A DNA stretch of 58,745 bases from an uncultured Clostridium sp. (GCA_947427035.1 CANEGK010000008.1:1-58745); one strand, 5' to 3'; positions 42,151 through 52,094 are shown, counted from the first letter of the stretch. Notes: generated from the letters alone by a model not told the origin. A program made the numbers and translations.

Positions 42151-42176
42151 AACCACTCCGCAGGGAGTGGTTTTTT
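42151..42176 (+). terminator. Terminator of ylxM-ffh-rpsP-khpA
   Basis: AACCACTCC/GGAGTGGTT, GCAG loop, then TTTTTT; ten bases after the khpA stop. It ends the operon before the usual rimM position. Confidence 0.9.
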
Positions 42177-42290
42177 GCTGCCCGGAAGTTTTGGGAGCCG
42201 GCTGTGCCGGGGGTGGAAAACATTCAACCCAAGTTTCCGCTGACCGATGCCCCACAGGTAAACTGTTATACACCCTTCGGCGCTTTGGCG

Positions 42291-42319
42291 TTGCATTACC
42301 GCTTCAATTGTGCTACGAT
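42291..42319 (+). promoter_or_regulatory. Probable promoter of GNAT gene
   Basis: TTGCAT (42291-42296), 17-bp spacer, TACGAT (42314-42319), 111 bases before the start. Confidence 0.5.
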
Positions 42320-42429
42320 TGCCACAAACAGCGCAATAGAGCCTGTTTGCCACACATCTGTTTTTCGGCTCTTTTGTGCTGTTTCTCTACCCTGTTTCAA
42401 CCTTTAATTTGCATAAAGGAGAAAATTTT

Positions 42430-42960
42430 ATGGAACCCATCAAATTGGTCTTACCATCGGAAGAGTATTTGGGCCAGGTCTGGGCCTACCGTCAGGAATG
42501 TTTGGACGCAAGCAGCACCATGGACGGCTGCGGCCCTTTGCGCCGCGTCGAAAGTGCCGAGCAGTGGCTGGCAGACGTTCGCAGCTGCACCGACCCCGCC
42601 ACGCTCCCCGAAGGGAAGGTGCTGGCCATCCAATTTCTCGCCGTCAGGGAATCGGATGGCAAAGTAGTGGCAATGATCCAGATTCGGCACTATTTCAACG
42701 AGTATCTGGAAAAGTATGGCGGACACATCGGCTACTCCACCTGCCCGTCCGAGCGGCGGCGCGGCTACGCAAAAGAGCAACTCCGCTTGGCTCTTCCCTG
42801 CTGTAAAGAGCTTGGCCTTGACAGGGTGCTGATCACCTGCAAACCGGACAACCCCGGCAGCCGCCGCACCATCCTGGCCAACGGCGGCGTATACGAGGGC
42901 ATCGTCCACGTGCCGGAAGAGGACATCGACCTGGAACGGTATTGGATCACAATACGATAA
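42430..42960 (+). CDS. GNAT family N-acetyltransferase
   Basis: 176 residues from ATG at 42430, behind AAAGGAG. Motif A is degenerate around CPSERRRGYAKEQLRLAL near 115, then CKPDNPGSRRTILANGGVYEG near 137. It lies between khpA and the inverted rimM-trmD block. Codon use and GC are slightly lower than the flanking operons. Substrate unknown. Confidence 0.88.
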   Translation: MEPIKLVLPSEEYLGQVWAYRQECLDASSTMDGCGPLRRVESAEQWLADVRSCTDPATLPEGKVLAIQFLAVRESDGKVVAMIQIRHYFNEYLEKYGGHIGYSTCPSERRRGYAKEQLRLALPCCKELGLDRVLITCKPDNPGSRRTILANGGVYEGIVHVPEEDIDLERYWITIR

Positions 42961-42993
42961 GGGCATCCCTTGATTCGCGTTTGTGTTTTCCGC

Positions 42994-43542
42994 CTACCGG
43001 TCCGATTTGAGCCGGGCGTAGCGGTGCGAATCCTGATATCCCTCGGAGCAATAGTACAGCTGGCGCGACATGCCCTCGTACTGCATTCCGCAGCGGCGCA
43101 TGACGGCGCCCGAAGCCGGGTTGCATTCGGAATGTACCCCTTCAATGCGGTTGAAACCGACGGTGTGGAAGCCAAAGTCCAAAACGGCGGCCAGCGCTTC
43201 GCTCATATAACCCTGCCCCCAGCATTCACGCAGCAGGCAAAAACCGACGCTGCCGGTGCGGTCCTGTTCGACGGCAACCGACAGGCCGATGGAGCCGACG
43301 GCGCGCGACGTCGTTTTTTCGGTGATGGCCCAGGCGTAATAATCGGGCTCGCGGTACATCTGCACCCACTGACGCAGAACTTCACGCGATTCTTCGATGC
43401 TTTGCTGTGTGTCCATACGCAGGTACTTGGTGACGAGCGGGTCACCCGCCCAGGCAAACATGGCCTCGGCGTCCTTTTCCTCAAACCGCCGGAGCACCAG
43501 GCGGGGCGTTTCCAAAACACGGGTTCCAACGTGGTTCAACAT
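42994..43542 (-). CDS. RimJ/RimL-like GNAT acetyltransferase
   Basis: 182 residues. ETPRLVLRRFEEKDAEAMF near residue 11 and LLRECWGQGYMSEALAAVLDFGF near 103 fit the RimJ/L-type protein acetyltransferases. Its GGAGGAGG sits at the trmD stop and the genes are 3 bases apart, so it is the third gene of rimM-trmD-GNAT. Confidence 0.92.
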   Translation of the reverse strand: MLNHVGTRVLETPRLVLRRFEEKDAEAMFAWAGDPLVTKYLRMDTQQSIEESREVLRQWVQMYREPDYYAWAITEKTTSRAVGSIGLSVAVEQDRTGSVGFCLLRECWGQGYMSEALAAVLDFGFHTVGFNRIEGVHSECNPASGAVMRRCGMQYEGMSRQLYYCSEGYQDSHRYARLKSDR

Positions 43543-43545
43543 GGC

Positions 43546-44262
43546 TCAATCCTCCTCCAAAAGCTTTTCATCCTCGCGCGAGAGGGTCAGTTTTTCAAAC
43601 AAATCGGGCCGGCGCTCGCGCGTCAGCAGCAGCGACTGCCGCCGCCGCCATTTTTCAATGTTGGCATGGTGGCCTGAAAGCAGAATGTCGGGCACACGCT
43701 CGCCGCGCCATTCCTCGGGCCGGGTGTACTGCGGGTACTCGAGAAGGCCGGAATAATGGCTTTCGTCGGTAAAGCAGACGTCTTCGGCCAAAACGCCGGG
43801 CACCATACGGCATACAGCGTCGGCCACCGCCATCGCTGCAATTTCGCCGCCGGTCAGAACAAAGTCGCCCAGCGAGATTTCCTCATCCACGCAGCGGTCG
43901 ATAAAACGGCGGTCAATGCCTTCATAATGGCCGCAGACGATGATAAAACGTTCGCGCGCCAAAAGCTCGCGCGCCTTTTGCTGGCCAAAGGGCGCGCCCT
44001 GCGCGCTCATCATGACGGTATGTACCCGTTCATCCCCCTGAACGGCTTGGAGGCAGCGGTACAGCGGCTCGCACTGCATGACCATGCCGCGTCCGCCGCC
44101 GTAAGGATAATCGTCGGTGCGGCCGTGCTTGTCGGGGGTGTAATCGCGGATGTTGTGCGCAGTAATGGACAAAAGCCCCCGGTCGCGCCCGCGGCCGATG
44201 ATGCTGCTGCCCAGCACAGCCTCGACAATTTCAGGGAAGAGGGTTAGAATATCAATCTTCAT
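43546..44262 (-). CDS. trmD: tRNA (guanine-N1)-methyltransferase TrmD
   Basis: 238 residues from ATG at 44262, overlapping the 3' end of rimM by 11 bases. The knotted SPOUT fold shows YPYGGGRGMVM near 52, CGHYEGIDRRFID near 110, GDFVLTGGEIAAM near 130, and ESHYSGLLEYPQYTRP near 165. Makes m1G37 in tRNA, preventing frameshifting. Confidence 0.97.
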   Translation of the reverse strand: MKIDILTLFPEIVEAVLGSSIIGRGRDRGLLSITAHNIRDYTPDKHGRTDDYPYGGGRGMVMQCEPLYRCLQAVQGDERVHTVMMSAQGAPFGQQKARELLARERFIIVCGHYEGIDRRFIDRCVDEEISLGDFVLTGGEIAAMAVADAVCRMVPGVLAEDVCFTDESHYSGLLEYPQYTRPEEWRGERVPDILLSGHHANIEKWRRRQSLLLTRERRPDLFEKLTLSREDEKLLEED

Positions 44263-44755
44263 CGGGCAGCATCCCCACAATGGTGCGCAGCACCAGGCGT
44301 CTGGCGTCGAAATCCACTTCTTCTTCAAACTCGTCGACGGCGGGAATGAGGATTTCGCCCCCCGGCCCGCCGACGACGTACAGATCGCCGCCCGGCATTT
44401 CGCGCACGTCGTCCAGCGTGCCGATTACGCGGCCGGTGCGGCTGTCAAAGACCTCGAACCCGAAAAGATCGCTGTAAAAATACTGCCCGTCAGGCAGCTC
44501 GATGTCGTCCCGGCGCGCGCTGACGACATGATTTTTCAGGGCTGTCGCGGCGTCCATGTCCGAAACGCCATCCAGCGTCAGAAGAACGAAGCGCTGGTGC
44601 GGCCGCCAGCCCAGAAGGCGCATTGCGCGGCCGTCGATATAAACGTCTGACAGCGAGGGGAAAACCTCGCCGGGCTCGCACCAGGGGTCGAGCTTGAGTT
44701 CGCCGCGCACGCCGTGCGTGTTAATGATTTTTCCGATTTCCAGATATCCGTCCAT
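44252..44755 (-). CDS. rimM: Ribosome maturation factor RimM
   Basis: 167 residues. INTHGVRGELKLDPW near residue 11 and a second half with FGFEVFDSRTGRVIGTLDDV (a PRC-barrel) near 98. It helps 16S rRNA processing near S19. AGGATG precedes the ATG. Leads a minus-strand operon with trmD. Confidence 0.96.
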   Translation of the reverse strand: MDGYLEIGKIINTHGVRGELKLDPWCEPGEVFPSLSDVYIDGRAMRLLGWRPHQRFVLLTLDGVSDMDAATALKNHVVSARRDDIELPDGQYFYSDLFGFEVFDSRTGRVIGTLDDVREMPGGDLYVVGGPGGEILIPAVDEFEEEVDFDARRLVLRTIVGMLPDED

Positions 44756-45065
44756 TTTACCATCCTGATGTTATGTGATGATCACCAGTATAGCATTGCG
44801 CGCGCTGGCTTTCAATGAAAAAATTCACGAGGGTGAAGGTCGAGAAGAAATGGAAAAAAGAAAAGTTTTTGCTGTAATCATATCCGAATATAGGCGTTAC
44901 CGAAAAAATATATTAACAGTGTGCACTAAAAAGTGTTATAATGTTAAAAGAGTTTTTACAAAATGACAATTTACATAGGCGATGCAGAAAATTCATGAAA
45001 TCATCAATGACCAAGCTGTAAAAACAGCTTTGCTCATAAACACACACAAGAAAGAAGGAGACAGA
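44756..45065. other. 310-base divergent region between rimM and peptide-binding gene
   Basis: No gene. It holds the oppA-type promoter (44913-44942) and its untranslated leader of about 120 bases; the rimM promoter must lie in 44760-44830, where I see no clean boxes. AT-rich around 44815-44985. Confidence 0.6.
44913..44942 (+). promoter_or_regulatory. Promoter of first peptide-transporter operon
   Basis: TTAACA (44913-44918), 18-bp spacer, TATAAT (44937-44942). Confidence 0.7.
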
Positions 45066-46631
45066 ATGAAGAAAAAACTGGCTTTGCTTCTGGCAATGCT
45101 CGTGCTGGTTTCCGTGTTTGCCATGGGCTGCGGCGACAAAAACACCGACAATGGCGGCAACGGCGGCGGCGATAACGAGAGCCAGGCCGGAGATAACAAC
45201 CAAGGCTCTGGCGAAAAGCGCGACGACGTCATCATTTATTGCGAAGGCGTCTGGTCGACCCTTGACCCGCACGGCAGCGGCAGCTCTACTTACGTCAACA
45301 TGTATCTGGCCAACCAGCTGTATGAGGCGCTGACCTATGTCACCGACGAAGGCGGGGTCAACCCCGTTTTGGCCAAAGACTGGTCGATCAGTGAAGACGG
45401 CCGGGTTTATACCTTCAACCTCAACGAGGGCGTCAAGTTCCACAACGGCGAAGAGATGAAGGCTTCTGACGTCGAGTTCTCGTACAAGCGCGCGATGGAA
45501 TCGCCCGACCTTGAAACCTACTACGCCCCCATCGAAAAGATTGAGGCCACCGGCGATTACACGGTTGATATCACTCTGAAGTATGCGTTTGCCCCGTTCC
45601 CGTCCTATACGGCGAACATTCCTATCGTCAGCGAAAAGTTCTGCAACGACAACGGCAATAACCTGCTTGAGGCTGAATGCGGCACCGGCCCGTATCAACT
45701 GGTCGACTTCAACATGAACACCGAGTGCAACATGACTCGCTTTGACGATTACTGGCAGGGACCGGCCAGCATCAAAGACGTCAAGTTCAAAGTCATCACC
45801 GAAGGCACCACCGCTACCGTTGCCTTTGAATCGGGCGAAATCGACTTCATGTTCTGCTTCAACGTGTCGGCGTATGCTCCGCTGGAAGCTTCGGGCAAGT
45901 ACAACACGCTGTGCACCCCGTGCCTGCACACTGCGAACATTCTGATGAACAACAAGTCTGCCCCGTTGGATAATGTTCTTGTTCGCCGCGCGCTGGCTCA
46001 CTGCACCGACCGTGAGACCATGATCGAAATCGCCTATGAAGGCTTGGCCTCTCCGACCTATCTGATGGCCAACACATCCTGCTTCGGCGTCACCGAAGAA
46101 AACTTTGTCAACAAATATCCGTATGACATTGAAAAAGCCAAAGAGCTGCTGGCAGAAGCCGGCTATCCCGACGGCCTCAACCTTGGCACCATGACGGTTA
46201 TCGGCGGCTCGTACCACGAGAAGTATGCCCAGGTTTTCCAGCAGGATCTGTCTTCGGCCGGCGTGACCATCGAGTTGCAGGGCTCTGAAACGGCGGTGGC
46301 CGACGCCACGGCGCACGATTATGTCCTGTGCACCATGGGCAACGGCTTCATGTCCGACTTTGCCTACAATGCTTCGCACTACACCCCGGACAACATGTCC
46401 AACTACGACAACCCGACCGTTACCGCTCTGTTTGAAGAGGCGGCTGCCGAGCAGGACAGCGACAAGCGCCTGGAGCTGTACGATCAGATCATCCAGATCG
46501 TGCAGGACGACTGCGTCAACATCCCCATCTTCAACAAGCAGATTCCCTGGGTTTGGAACAAGAACCTCAACGCCAAGCCGCACATGGACAACGGCCGCGC
46601 TTACTATGTCTATGAGATGAGCTGGAACTAA
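45066..46631 (+). CDS. Oligopeptide ABC transporter substrate-binding lipoprotein (operon 1)
   Basis: 521 residues from ATG at 45066, behind GAAGGAG. Lipobox AMGC at about residue 19-22, a Gly/Asn/Asp-rich linker (25-50), then a family 5 extracellular solute-binding domain: LAKDWSISEDGRVYTFNL near 100, VKFHNGEEMKASDVEFSYKR near 122, GTGPYQLVDFN near 203, and RALAHCTDRETMIEIAYEG near 300. It captures peptides (or other OppA/DppA ligands) for the permease encoded downstream. Confidence 0.94.
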   Translation: MKKKLALLLAMLVLVSVFAMGCGDKNTDNGGNGGGDNESQAGDNNQGSGEKRDDVIIYCEGVWSTLDPHGSGSSTYVNMYLANQLYEALTYVTDEGGVNPVLAKDWSISEDGRVYTFNLNEGVKFHNGEEMKASDVEFSYKRAMESPDLETYYAPIEKIEATGDYTVDITLKYAFAPFPSYTANIPIVSEKFCNDNGNNLLEAECGTGPYQLVDFNMNTECNMTRFDDYWQGPASIKDVKFKVITEGTTATVAFESGEIDFMFCFNVSAYAPLEASGKYNTLCTPCLHTANILMNNKSAPLDNVLVRRALAHCTDRETMIEIAYEGLASPTYLMANTSCFGVTEENFVNKYPYDIEKAKELLAEAGYPDGLNLGTMTVIGGSYHEKYAQVFQQDLSSAGVTIELQGSETAVADATAHDYVLCTMGNGFMSDFAYNASHYTPDNMSNYDNPTVTALFEEAAAEQDSDKRLELYDQIIQIVQDDCVNIPIFNKQIPWVWNKNLNAKPHMDNGRAYYVYEMSWN

Positions 46632-46672
46632 GCGAAGTTTCCGGTTAACACCAAAAAACCTTGATGAACAAG

Positions 46673-46766
46673 GCGAAGGAGCCTGGGGTGCCGGGCTCCT
46701 TCGCTGTCAGGGCAATAATGGACCGCCTGTGTGCCCAACAAACAGACGGCGCCTTGTTGCCCTGAC
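46673..46766 (+). promoter_or_regulatory. Two tandem stem-loops in the SBP-permease gap
   Basis: The first hairpin pairs GCGAAGGAGCC (46673-46683) with GGCTCCTTCGC (46694-46704): 11 perfect pairs and no T-run. The second brackets 46706-46766: GTCAGGGCAA pairs perfectly with TTGCCCTGAC, enclosing an inner partial stem. Such structures after a binding-protein gene usually stabilise its mRNA or attenuate the downstream genes. Confidence 0.75.
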
Positions 46767-46819
46767 CCACTGGGACATTCTTCAGAAGGTCTACGCAAAG
46801 CAAAAGGAGAAGAAGCTGC

Positions 46820-47752
46820 ATGATCAAATATGTTCTGAAAAGGCTGGTGCTTCTCATCCCGGTTCTGCTCGGTGTTGTGCTGATCATCTTTGGCATTATG
46901 GCCATGATGCCCGGCGACCCCGGCCGACTGATTTTGGGTGAGAATGCATCCCAGGAAGCGGTCCAGATGCTCAATGAGCAGCTTGGCTACTATGATCCGT
47001 TTTTTGTACAGTTTTTTAACTACTTAAAAGACGCCGTGACCAAGCTGGACTTCGGCAATTCCTACCGTACATCCAAGCCGGTGTTTGACGACGTGTTCGC
47101 GCGCCTGCCGAACAGCCTGAAGATCTCCTTCAACGGCATTCTGGGCGCCTGTATCATCGGCATTCCCCTGGGTATTCTGTCGGCGGTCAAGCAGTATTCG
47201 GCTGTGGACACCATTTCGAGCGTCACCGCCATGCTGGCGGCTTCCATTCCGCCGTTCTGGCTTGGCATGATGCTGATTTTTGCCTTTGCGCTCAAGCTGG
47301 GCTGGCTGCCGTCATCCGGCGCAGAAAGCTGGAAATGCTTTATCCTGCCCATGATAACGCTGGCCATTCCCTATGCCGGCAGTATGCTGCGTATGACGCG
47401 TTCGGCCATGCTGGAAACCATTCGGCAGGACTACATTCGCACCGCGCGCGCCAAGGGCGTACCGCAGCGCACCATCGTGTTCAAACATGCCCTGCGCAAT
47501 GCGCTGCTGCCCATCATCACCATTGCGGCCACTTCGTTCGGCGGCCTGCTGGGCGGCGCGGTCATTACCGAATCGGTCTTTTCACTGCCCGGCCTGGGCA
47601 CTCTGATCGTCACAGGAATCAGGCAGAGGGATAAGCCGATCGTTTTGGCGTCTGTTCTGTTCCTGGCGCTGATGTTCAGCATCATCATGCTGATTGTCGA
47701 CCTGCTGTATGCGTTTGTCGATCCGCGCATCAAGGCCAAGTATTCGAAATAA
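46820..47752 (+). CDS. Peptide ABC transporter permease, OppB-like (operon 1)
   Basis: 310 residues with six membrane helices and the EAA-type loop (DYIRTARAKGVPQRTIVFKHALRNALLP near 205, split here). The N-terminal MIKYVLKRLVLLIPVLLGV is typical of the OppB subfamily. AAAGGAG precedes the ATG. Confidence 0.95.
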   Translation: MIKYVLKRLVLLIPVLLGVVLIIFGIMAMMPGDPGRLILGENASQEAVQMLNEQLGYYDPFFVQFFNYLKDAVTKLDFGNSYRTSKPVFDDVFARLPNSLKISFNGILGACIIGIPLGILSAVKQYSAVDTISSVTAMLAASIPPFWLGMMLIFAFALKLGWLPSSGAESWKCFILPMITLAIPYAGSMLRMTRSAMLETIRQDYIRTARAKGVPQRTIVFKHALRNALLPIITIAATSFGGLLGGAVITESVFSLPGLGTLIVTGIRQRDKPIVLASVLFLALMFSIIMLIVDLLYAFVDPRIKAKYSK

Positions 47753-47765
47753 GGGGGTGGAGACT

Positions 47766-48662
47766 GTGAGCACGCAGAAACTGACGGATAAAAACACGGC
47801 GAACGCCAAAGGAAAAAAGAAGAGCAAGGTGAAAGAAACCTGGCACCGCATGAAGAAAAACAAGGGCTCGATGATTGGTCTTGTCATCCTGATAATCTTC
47901 GCTCTGGCCGCTATTTTTGCCAACTTCATTTCGGATGAAGAGCTGGTTACACTGCAAAATGCAAAGATTCGTCTCCAGCCGCCTTCCAGCGAGCATTGGT
48001 TCGGCACCGACGCCTTTGGGCGCGACCTGTTCACCCGCGTCCTGTACGGCAGCCGTATTTCGTTGACCATCGGCCTTGTCACCGCCTTTTTCTCGCTCAT
48101 CGTGGGCGGCGTCCTGGGCGCGGCCGCGGCTTTTTACGGCGGGCAGGTCGACAATGTCATCATGCGCTTGATGGATATGCTGACTTCTATCCCGAGCACG
48201 CTGCTGGCGCTGGCCATCGTCGCCGCGCTGGGCGCGAGTATGACAAACCTGCTGATAGCCATTACCATTTCCAGCGTCCCCGGCTTTGTCCGTCTCATCC
48301 GCTCGGTTGTTCTGACCGTCGTTGAAATGGACTATGTCGAAGCGGCGCGCGCCTGCGGCACACGCGATGCGCGCATTATTTACAAGCATATTCTGCCCAA
48401 CGCCATCGGCACCATCATTATTCAGACGACGGGCAGTATTTCCGGCATGATTTTGCAGGCGTCCGGCCTGTCGTACATCGGTATGGGCGTGCAGCCGCCC
48501 CGACCGGAATGGGGCTATATGCTGTCCGAATCGCGTGAGTTTATGCGCGAGCAGCCTTACCTGATGCTCTTCCCCGGCATTTGTATCATTTTGACCGCCC
48601 TGTCCTTTAACCTGGTGGGCGACGGCCTGCGCGATGCTCTTGACCCGCGCCTGAAAGATTAA
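47766..48662 (+). CDS. Peptide ABC transporter permease, OppC-like (operon 1)
   Basis: 298 residues from GTG at 47766. A Lys-rich N-terminus precedes HWFGTDAFGRDLFTRVLYG and the EAA loop (YVEAARACGTRDARIIYKHI). C-terminal FNLVGDGLRDALDPRLKD is the OppC hallmark. Stop overlaps a possible ATG of the next gene (TAATG). Confidence 0.95.
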   Translation: MSTQKLTDKNTANAKGKKKSKVKETWHRMKKNKGSMIGLVILIIFALAAIFANFISDEELVTLQNAKIRLQPPSSEHWFGTDAFGRDLFTRVLYGSRISLTIGLVTAFFSLIVGGVLGAAAAFYGGQVDNVIMRLMDMLTSIPSTLLALAIVAALGASMTNLLIAITISSVPGFVRLIRSVVLTVVEMDYVEAARACGTRDARIIYKHILPNAIGTIIIQTTGSISGMILQASGLSYIGMGVQPPRPEWGYMLSESREFMREQPYLMLFPGICIILTALSFNLVGDGLRDALDPRLKD

Positions 48663-48712
48663 TGAGCACAGCCAGGCCCGACACAACAAAACAGAGAAAG
48701 GACGAAGCGGAA

Positions 48713-49696
48713 ATGAGCGAAAAATTGCTTGAAATAAAAGACCTTGAGGTCGTTTATCAGACCGAAGAGGAAACGGTACACGCCGTCAACGGCATCTCGT
48801 TCGATTTGGAAAAGGGAGAATCCATCGGCCTCGTCGGCGAGACGGGCGCCGGCAAGACGACGACGGCGCTGGCCATTTTGCGTCTGCTGCCGGAAAAGAC
48901 CGGTATTGTCAAAAACGGCACCATTAAAATGGATGACGTCAATCTGCTGGAGGTTCCCGAGGTGGAAATGCGCGATATTTACCGCGGCGAACGCATTTCG
49001 ATGATTTTCCAGGATCCGATGACCAGCCTGAACCCGGTTCTGCGTGTTGGCGAGCAAATCGCCGAAGCGCTGATTTACCACAACAGCGACAATAAGACCA
49101 AAGAACAGATTGAAGCGCGCGTCGAAGAGACGCTGGAGCTGGTCGGCATTCCCAAATCGCGTAAAAACGACTTCCCACACCAATTTTCGGGTGGGATGAA
49201 GCAGCGCGTGGTCATCGCCATTGCGTTGGCGTGCGAGCCTGATTTGCTGATTGCCGACGAACCGACAACGGCGCTTGACGTCACCATTCAGGCGCAGGTT
49301 CTGGCCATGATGGTCGAGCTGCGCCGTAAGCTGGGCACCGCGCTCATCATGATCACCCACGATTTGGGCATCGTCGCCCAGGTGTGCGATAAAGTCGCCG
49401 TCATGTATGCCGGTGAGCTGGTGGAAAAAGGAACGGCTGAGGATATCTTCGAGTCCGACAAGCACCACCCGTACACCGACGGTCTGTTTGGTTCCATTCC
49501 CAACCTGCTGGTCAAAAGCGCACGTCTCAGCCCTATCGACGGTCTGCTTCCCGACCCGACCAATCTGCCCAAGGGCTGCAAGTTCTCTCCCCGCTGCCCG
49601 AAATGCATGGATATCTGCAAAGAAACGCCGCCCAGCGAGTATGTTGACGGCACGCACTGCATCGCCTGCCATCTGTACACAGGCGAAAAGGCGTAA
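48713..49696 (+). CDS. Peptide ABC transporter ATPase, OppD-like (operon 1)
   Basis: 327 residues from ATG at 48713 (AAGGA upstream; an earlier ATG at 48662 overlapping the oppC stop is possible). Walker [10 protein letters not shown] near 41, signature FSGGMKQRV near 160, Walker [15 protein letters not shown], and the C-terminal oligopeptide-type Cys cluster [10 protein letters not shown] near 290. Confidence 0.95.
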   Translation: MSEKLLEIKDLEVVYQTEEETVHAVNGISFDLEKGESIGLVGETGAGKTTTALAILRLLPEKTGIVKNGTIKMDDVNLLEVPEVEMRDIYRGERISMIFQDPMTSLNPVLRVGEQIAEALIYHNSDNKTKEQIEARVEETLELVGIPKSRKNDFPHQFSGGMKQRVVIAIALACEPDLLIADEPTTALDVTIQAQVLAMMVELRRKLGTALIMITHDLGIVAQVCDKVAVMYAGELVEKGTAEDIFESDKHHPYTDGLFGSIPNLLVKSARLSPIDGLLPDPTNLPKGCKFSPRCPKCMDICKETPPSEYVDGTHCIACHLYTGEKA

Positions 49697-49710
49697 AGGA
49701 GGAGAGCGAT

Positions 49711-50679
49711 ATGAGCACCAGCAATAAAACCCCGATGATTGAAACCCGCAACCTGAAGAAATACTTCAAGGTAAAAAAGAGCTTCCTGCACGCTGTCGAC
49801 AATATCAATCTGACCATTGACGAAGGAAAAACTCTGGGCGTTGTCGGTGAGTCGGGCTGCGGAAAGTCGACGTTGGGCCGCACCATTCTGCGTTTGCTCG
49901 AGCCGACAAGCGGTGAAATCTACTTCAACGGCAAGGATATTTCCAAGCTGAGCAAGGCGCAGATGCGCGAAATGCGCAAGGATATGCAGATCATTTTCCA
50001 GGATCCGTATTCCAGCATCAACCCCAGCCTGTCGGTCAGCGAAATTATCGCCGAGCCGATGATTGTCAACAAGACCTTTAAGACCAAAGAGGAGTTGCTT
50101 AAACGCATTGACGAGCTGATGGAGCTGGTCGGACTGGCGGAGCGTCTGTATAACACCTATCCGCATGAGTTGGACGGCGGCCGCCGCCAGCGCATCGGCG
50201 TCGCCCGCGCTTTGGCACTCGATCCCAAGTTCGTTGTGTGCGACGAGCCGGTTTCGGCGCTTGACGTATCCATTCAGGCGCAAATCCTCAACCTGCTGAT
50301 GGACTTGCAGGATGAGCTGGGCCTGACCTATATGTTTATCACCCACGACCTGTCGGTCGTTAAGCACATTTCGACAGAGATCGCCGTGCTGTATCTGGGT
50401 CAGTGTGTCGAAAAGGCGCCGTCAGACGAACTGTTTGCCAACCCGACCCACCCGTACACCAAAGCGCTTTTGTCGGCCATCCCCGTGCCGTCGCTTTCCA
50501 TGCGCGACAAGGAGATCAAGGTCATTAAAGGTGAGGTCACCAGCCCCATCGACCCCAAGCCGGGCTGCCGGTTTGCCGCAAGATGCGAGTTTGCGACCGA
50601 GGCCTGCATGGGGCAGGATCCCGAGTTCCGCGAAATTTCCCCGGGGCATTTCTGCGCTTGCCCCTTTGCCGGGAAATAG
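49711..50679 (+). CDS. Peptide ABC transporter ATPase, OppF-like (operon 1)
   Basis: 322 residues. Walker [10 protein letters not shown] near 50, ABC signature variant [15 protein letters not shown] in place of LSGGQ, Walker [15 protein letters not shown], and the C-terminal Cys motif [14 protein letters not shown]. Behind GGAGG. The LDGG variant recurs in clostridial OppF proteins, so it need not be inactive. Last gene before a strong terminator. Confidence 0.95.
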   Translation: MSTSNKTPMIETRNLKKYFKVKKSFLHAVDNINLTIDEGKTLGVVGESGCGKSTLGRTILRLLEPTSGEIYFNGKDISKLSKAQMREMRKDMQIIFQDPYSSINPSLSVSEIIAEPMIVNKTFKTKEELLKRIDELMELVGLAERLYNTYPHELDGGRRQRIGVARALALDPKFVVCDEPVSALDVSIQAQILNLLMDLQDELGLTYMFITHDLSVVKHISTEIAVLYLGQCVEKAPSDELFANPTHPYTKALLSAIPVPSLSMRDKEIKVIKGEVTSPIDPKPGCRFAARCEFATEACMGQDPEFREISPGHFCACPFAGK

Positions 50680-50732
50680 CGGGGCCTTTTAGGGAGCGGC
50701 CACCTGGGTAGAAACGTTTGAAATTTTATGTT

Positions 50733-50765
50733 AAAAGGCGAGCGGCAAAAGCCGCTCGCCTTTTT
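50733..50765 (+). terminator. Terminator of peptide-transporter operon 1
   Basis: A 12-bp stem GGCGAGCGGC/GCCGCTCGCC with AAAA loop then TTTTT, 54 bases after the stop. Confidence 0.92.
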
Positions 50766-50835
50766 AACAGCTTACAGTGACGCCCGCAGCATTTATCCGA
50801 ACATCCTGTTAAAAGGAAAACACCGGTATAGGCGC

Positions 50836-51939
50836 TTATATCTCTTGCCAGTAGTCGGGCGGCGCCGGCTCGTCGGTATAGGGCACGGAAAGCGTCGTGC
50901 AGCCGGCAGGGGCATGGAGATCGGCGTCGAACCAAACGCCGCTGGCGGGTGAGCCGAGGCAGACGGAAAGCCGCCCTTCGGCCGGGTCAAACAGCATGGA
51001 CCGCAGGGTGCCGAAGCAATCGCTGTAGGCATGGCAGCACAACCCATCGGGCAGTCTGGCGCTGAGCAGAGTTTTCAAATCGTCCAGGCTGACCTTGTCA
51101 TGCGCGGTAAAAAAATGCTCGATAGCTTCTTGGCGTACGGCAGAAAAACGTTTCCGTTTAGGGAAGCGCGCCGTATGTTCGGCTGAAAGATAGTGATTGA
51201 GCGCGTATAGATACTCGCCGCCGCGGCGGACGGCTTTGGTGCTTTTGCCGCCGGCAGACAGCGTTTCGACAACGGCGCAGTCGCCGCCGGCATCCATAAG
51301 AATGTAGTTGGTGTTGTCCCCAAGCGGCAGATCGAGCAGTGTTTGGAGCCCTTCCCGCACGCTGGCACAGGTGTCGAGCAGCCGGCGTACGGCAACCCAA
51401 AAGGCGACGCCTTCTCCTTCGCCGGCGGCGGGATGAACGCACTGACAGGACGCGATGGCGACACACAGCCCCTTTTCGTTCATCCCGTCCATACGCCCGG
51501 CCTGAAAAAGGGAAAAGCCGGCATGGGCGTAGCAGCCCGGCACGCGGGTGACGCTGTAAATCAGCTCGTCCTGGGTGTCATATTCATAGCTGCGCGCCAA
51601 CAGCGGACGTCCGTTTACTGTACGGGCAGGGGCGACGGCGAGCAAAGAACAGCCGCGGGCCGGCTGGTTGACGCCCATGCTGAGCTGTGCAAGCTGCTGC
51701 GGCGGAACGCCGAGCGCGTCGGCCAAGCCCCGCAGTTCATCCCGCATACCGGGACAGCACTGTTCGAGCAGGCAAAGCCGCCGCTCGGCTTCGCCGTCAG
51801 ATAGTGGAGCCGTTCCGGCAGGTGAAGTGGTGAGAAATTGCAGGTAAAGCGGGTCGCTGGCGGCCAATTTGCCGCGGCCATAGCCGATAGCATAATGCGA
51901 ACCTTCTTCAGATAGTTTGAAAAACGGGAGCGTAGGCAT
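50836..51939 (-). CDS. C45-family (acyl-CoA:6-APA acyltransferase-like) Ntn hydrolase
   Basis: 367 residues. The N-terminal nucleophile is a Cys at about residue 97 in ARGCSLLAV, preceded by Gly as in the self-cleaving isopenicillin N acyltransferase precursor. MDGMNEKGLCVAI near 148 and DNTNYILMDAGG near 210 fit the same Ntn fold. Family members hydrolyse or transfer acyl groups on amide substrates. It sits between two convergent peptide-transporter operons, suggesting it works on imported peptide-like amides (inference). Behind AGGAGG. Confidence 0.87.
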   Translation of the reverse strand: MPTLPFFKLSEEGSHYAIGYGRGKLAASDPLYLQFLTTSPAGTAPLSDGEAERRLCLLEQCCPGMRDELRGLADALGVPPQQLAQLSMGVNQPARGCSLLAVAPARTVNGRPLLARSYEYDTQDELIYSVTRVPGCYAHAGFSLFQAGRMDGMNEKGLCVAIASCQCVHPAAGEGEGVAFWVAVRRLLDTCASVREGLQTLLDLPLGDNTNYILMDAGGDCAVVETLSAGGKSTKAVRRGGEYLYALNHYLSAEHTARFPKRKRFSAVRQEAIEHFFTAHDKVSLDDLKTLLSARLPDGLCCHAYSDCFGTLRSMLFDPAEGRLSVCLGSPASGVWFDADLHAPAGCTTLSVPYTDEPAPPDYWQEI

Positions 51940-52094
51940 AAAAATTCCTCCTGATATTTGAATGAACAGCCGCGGCCGCGAGCTTGGGAGTATTATAGGA
52001 TTTTGAATTTTTTATGTCAAGACCTTTGTGAAAATGAATGTTTACGCGGGAATCGAATACTTTGCAGGGGCTGTCAATCATGCGGTAAAAAAGC

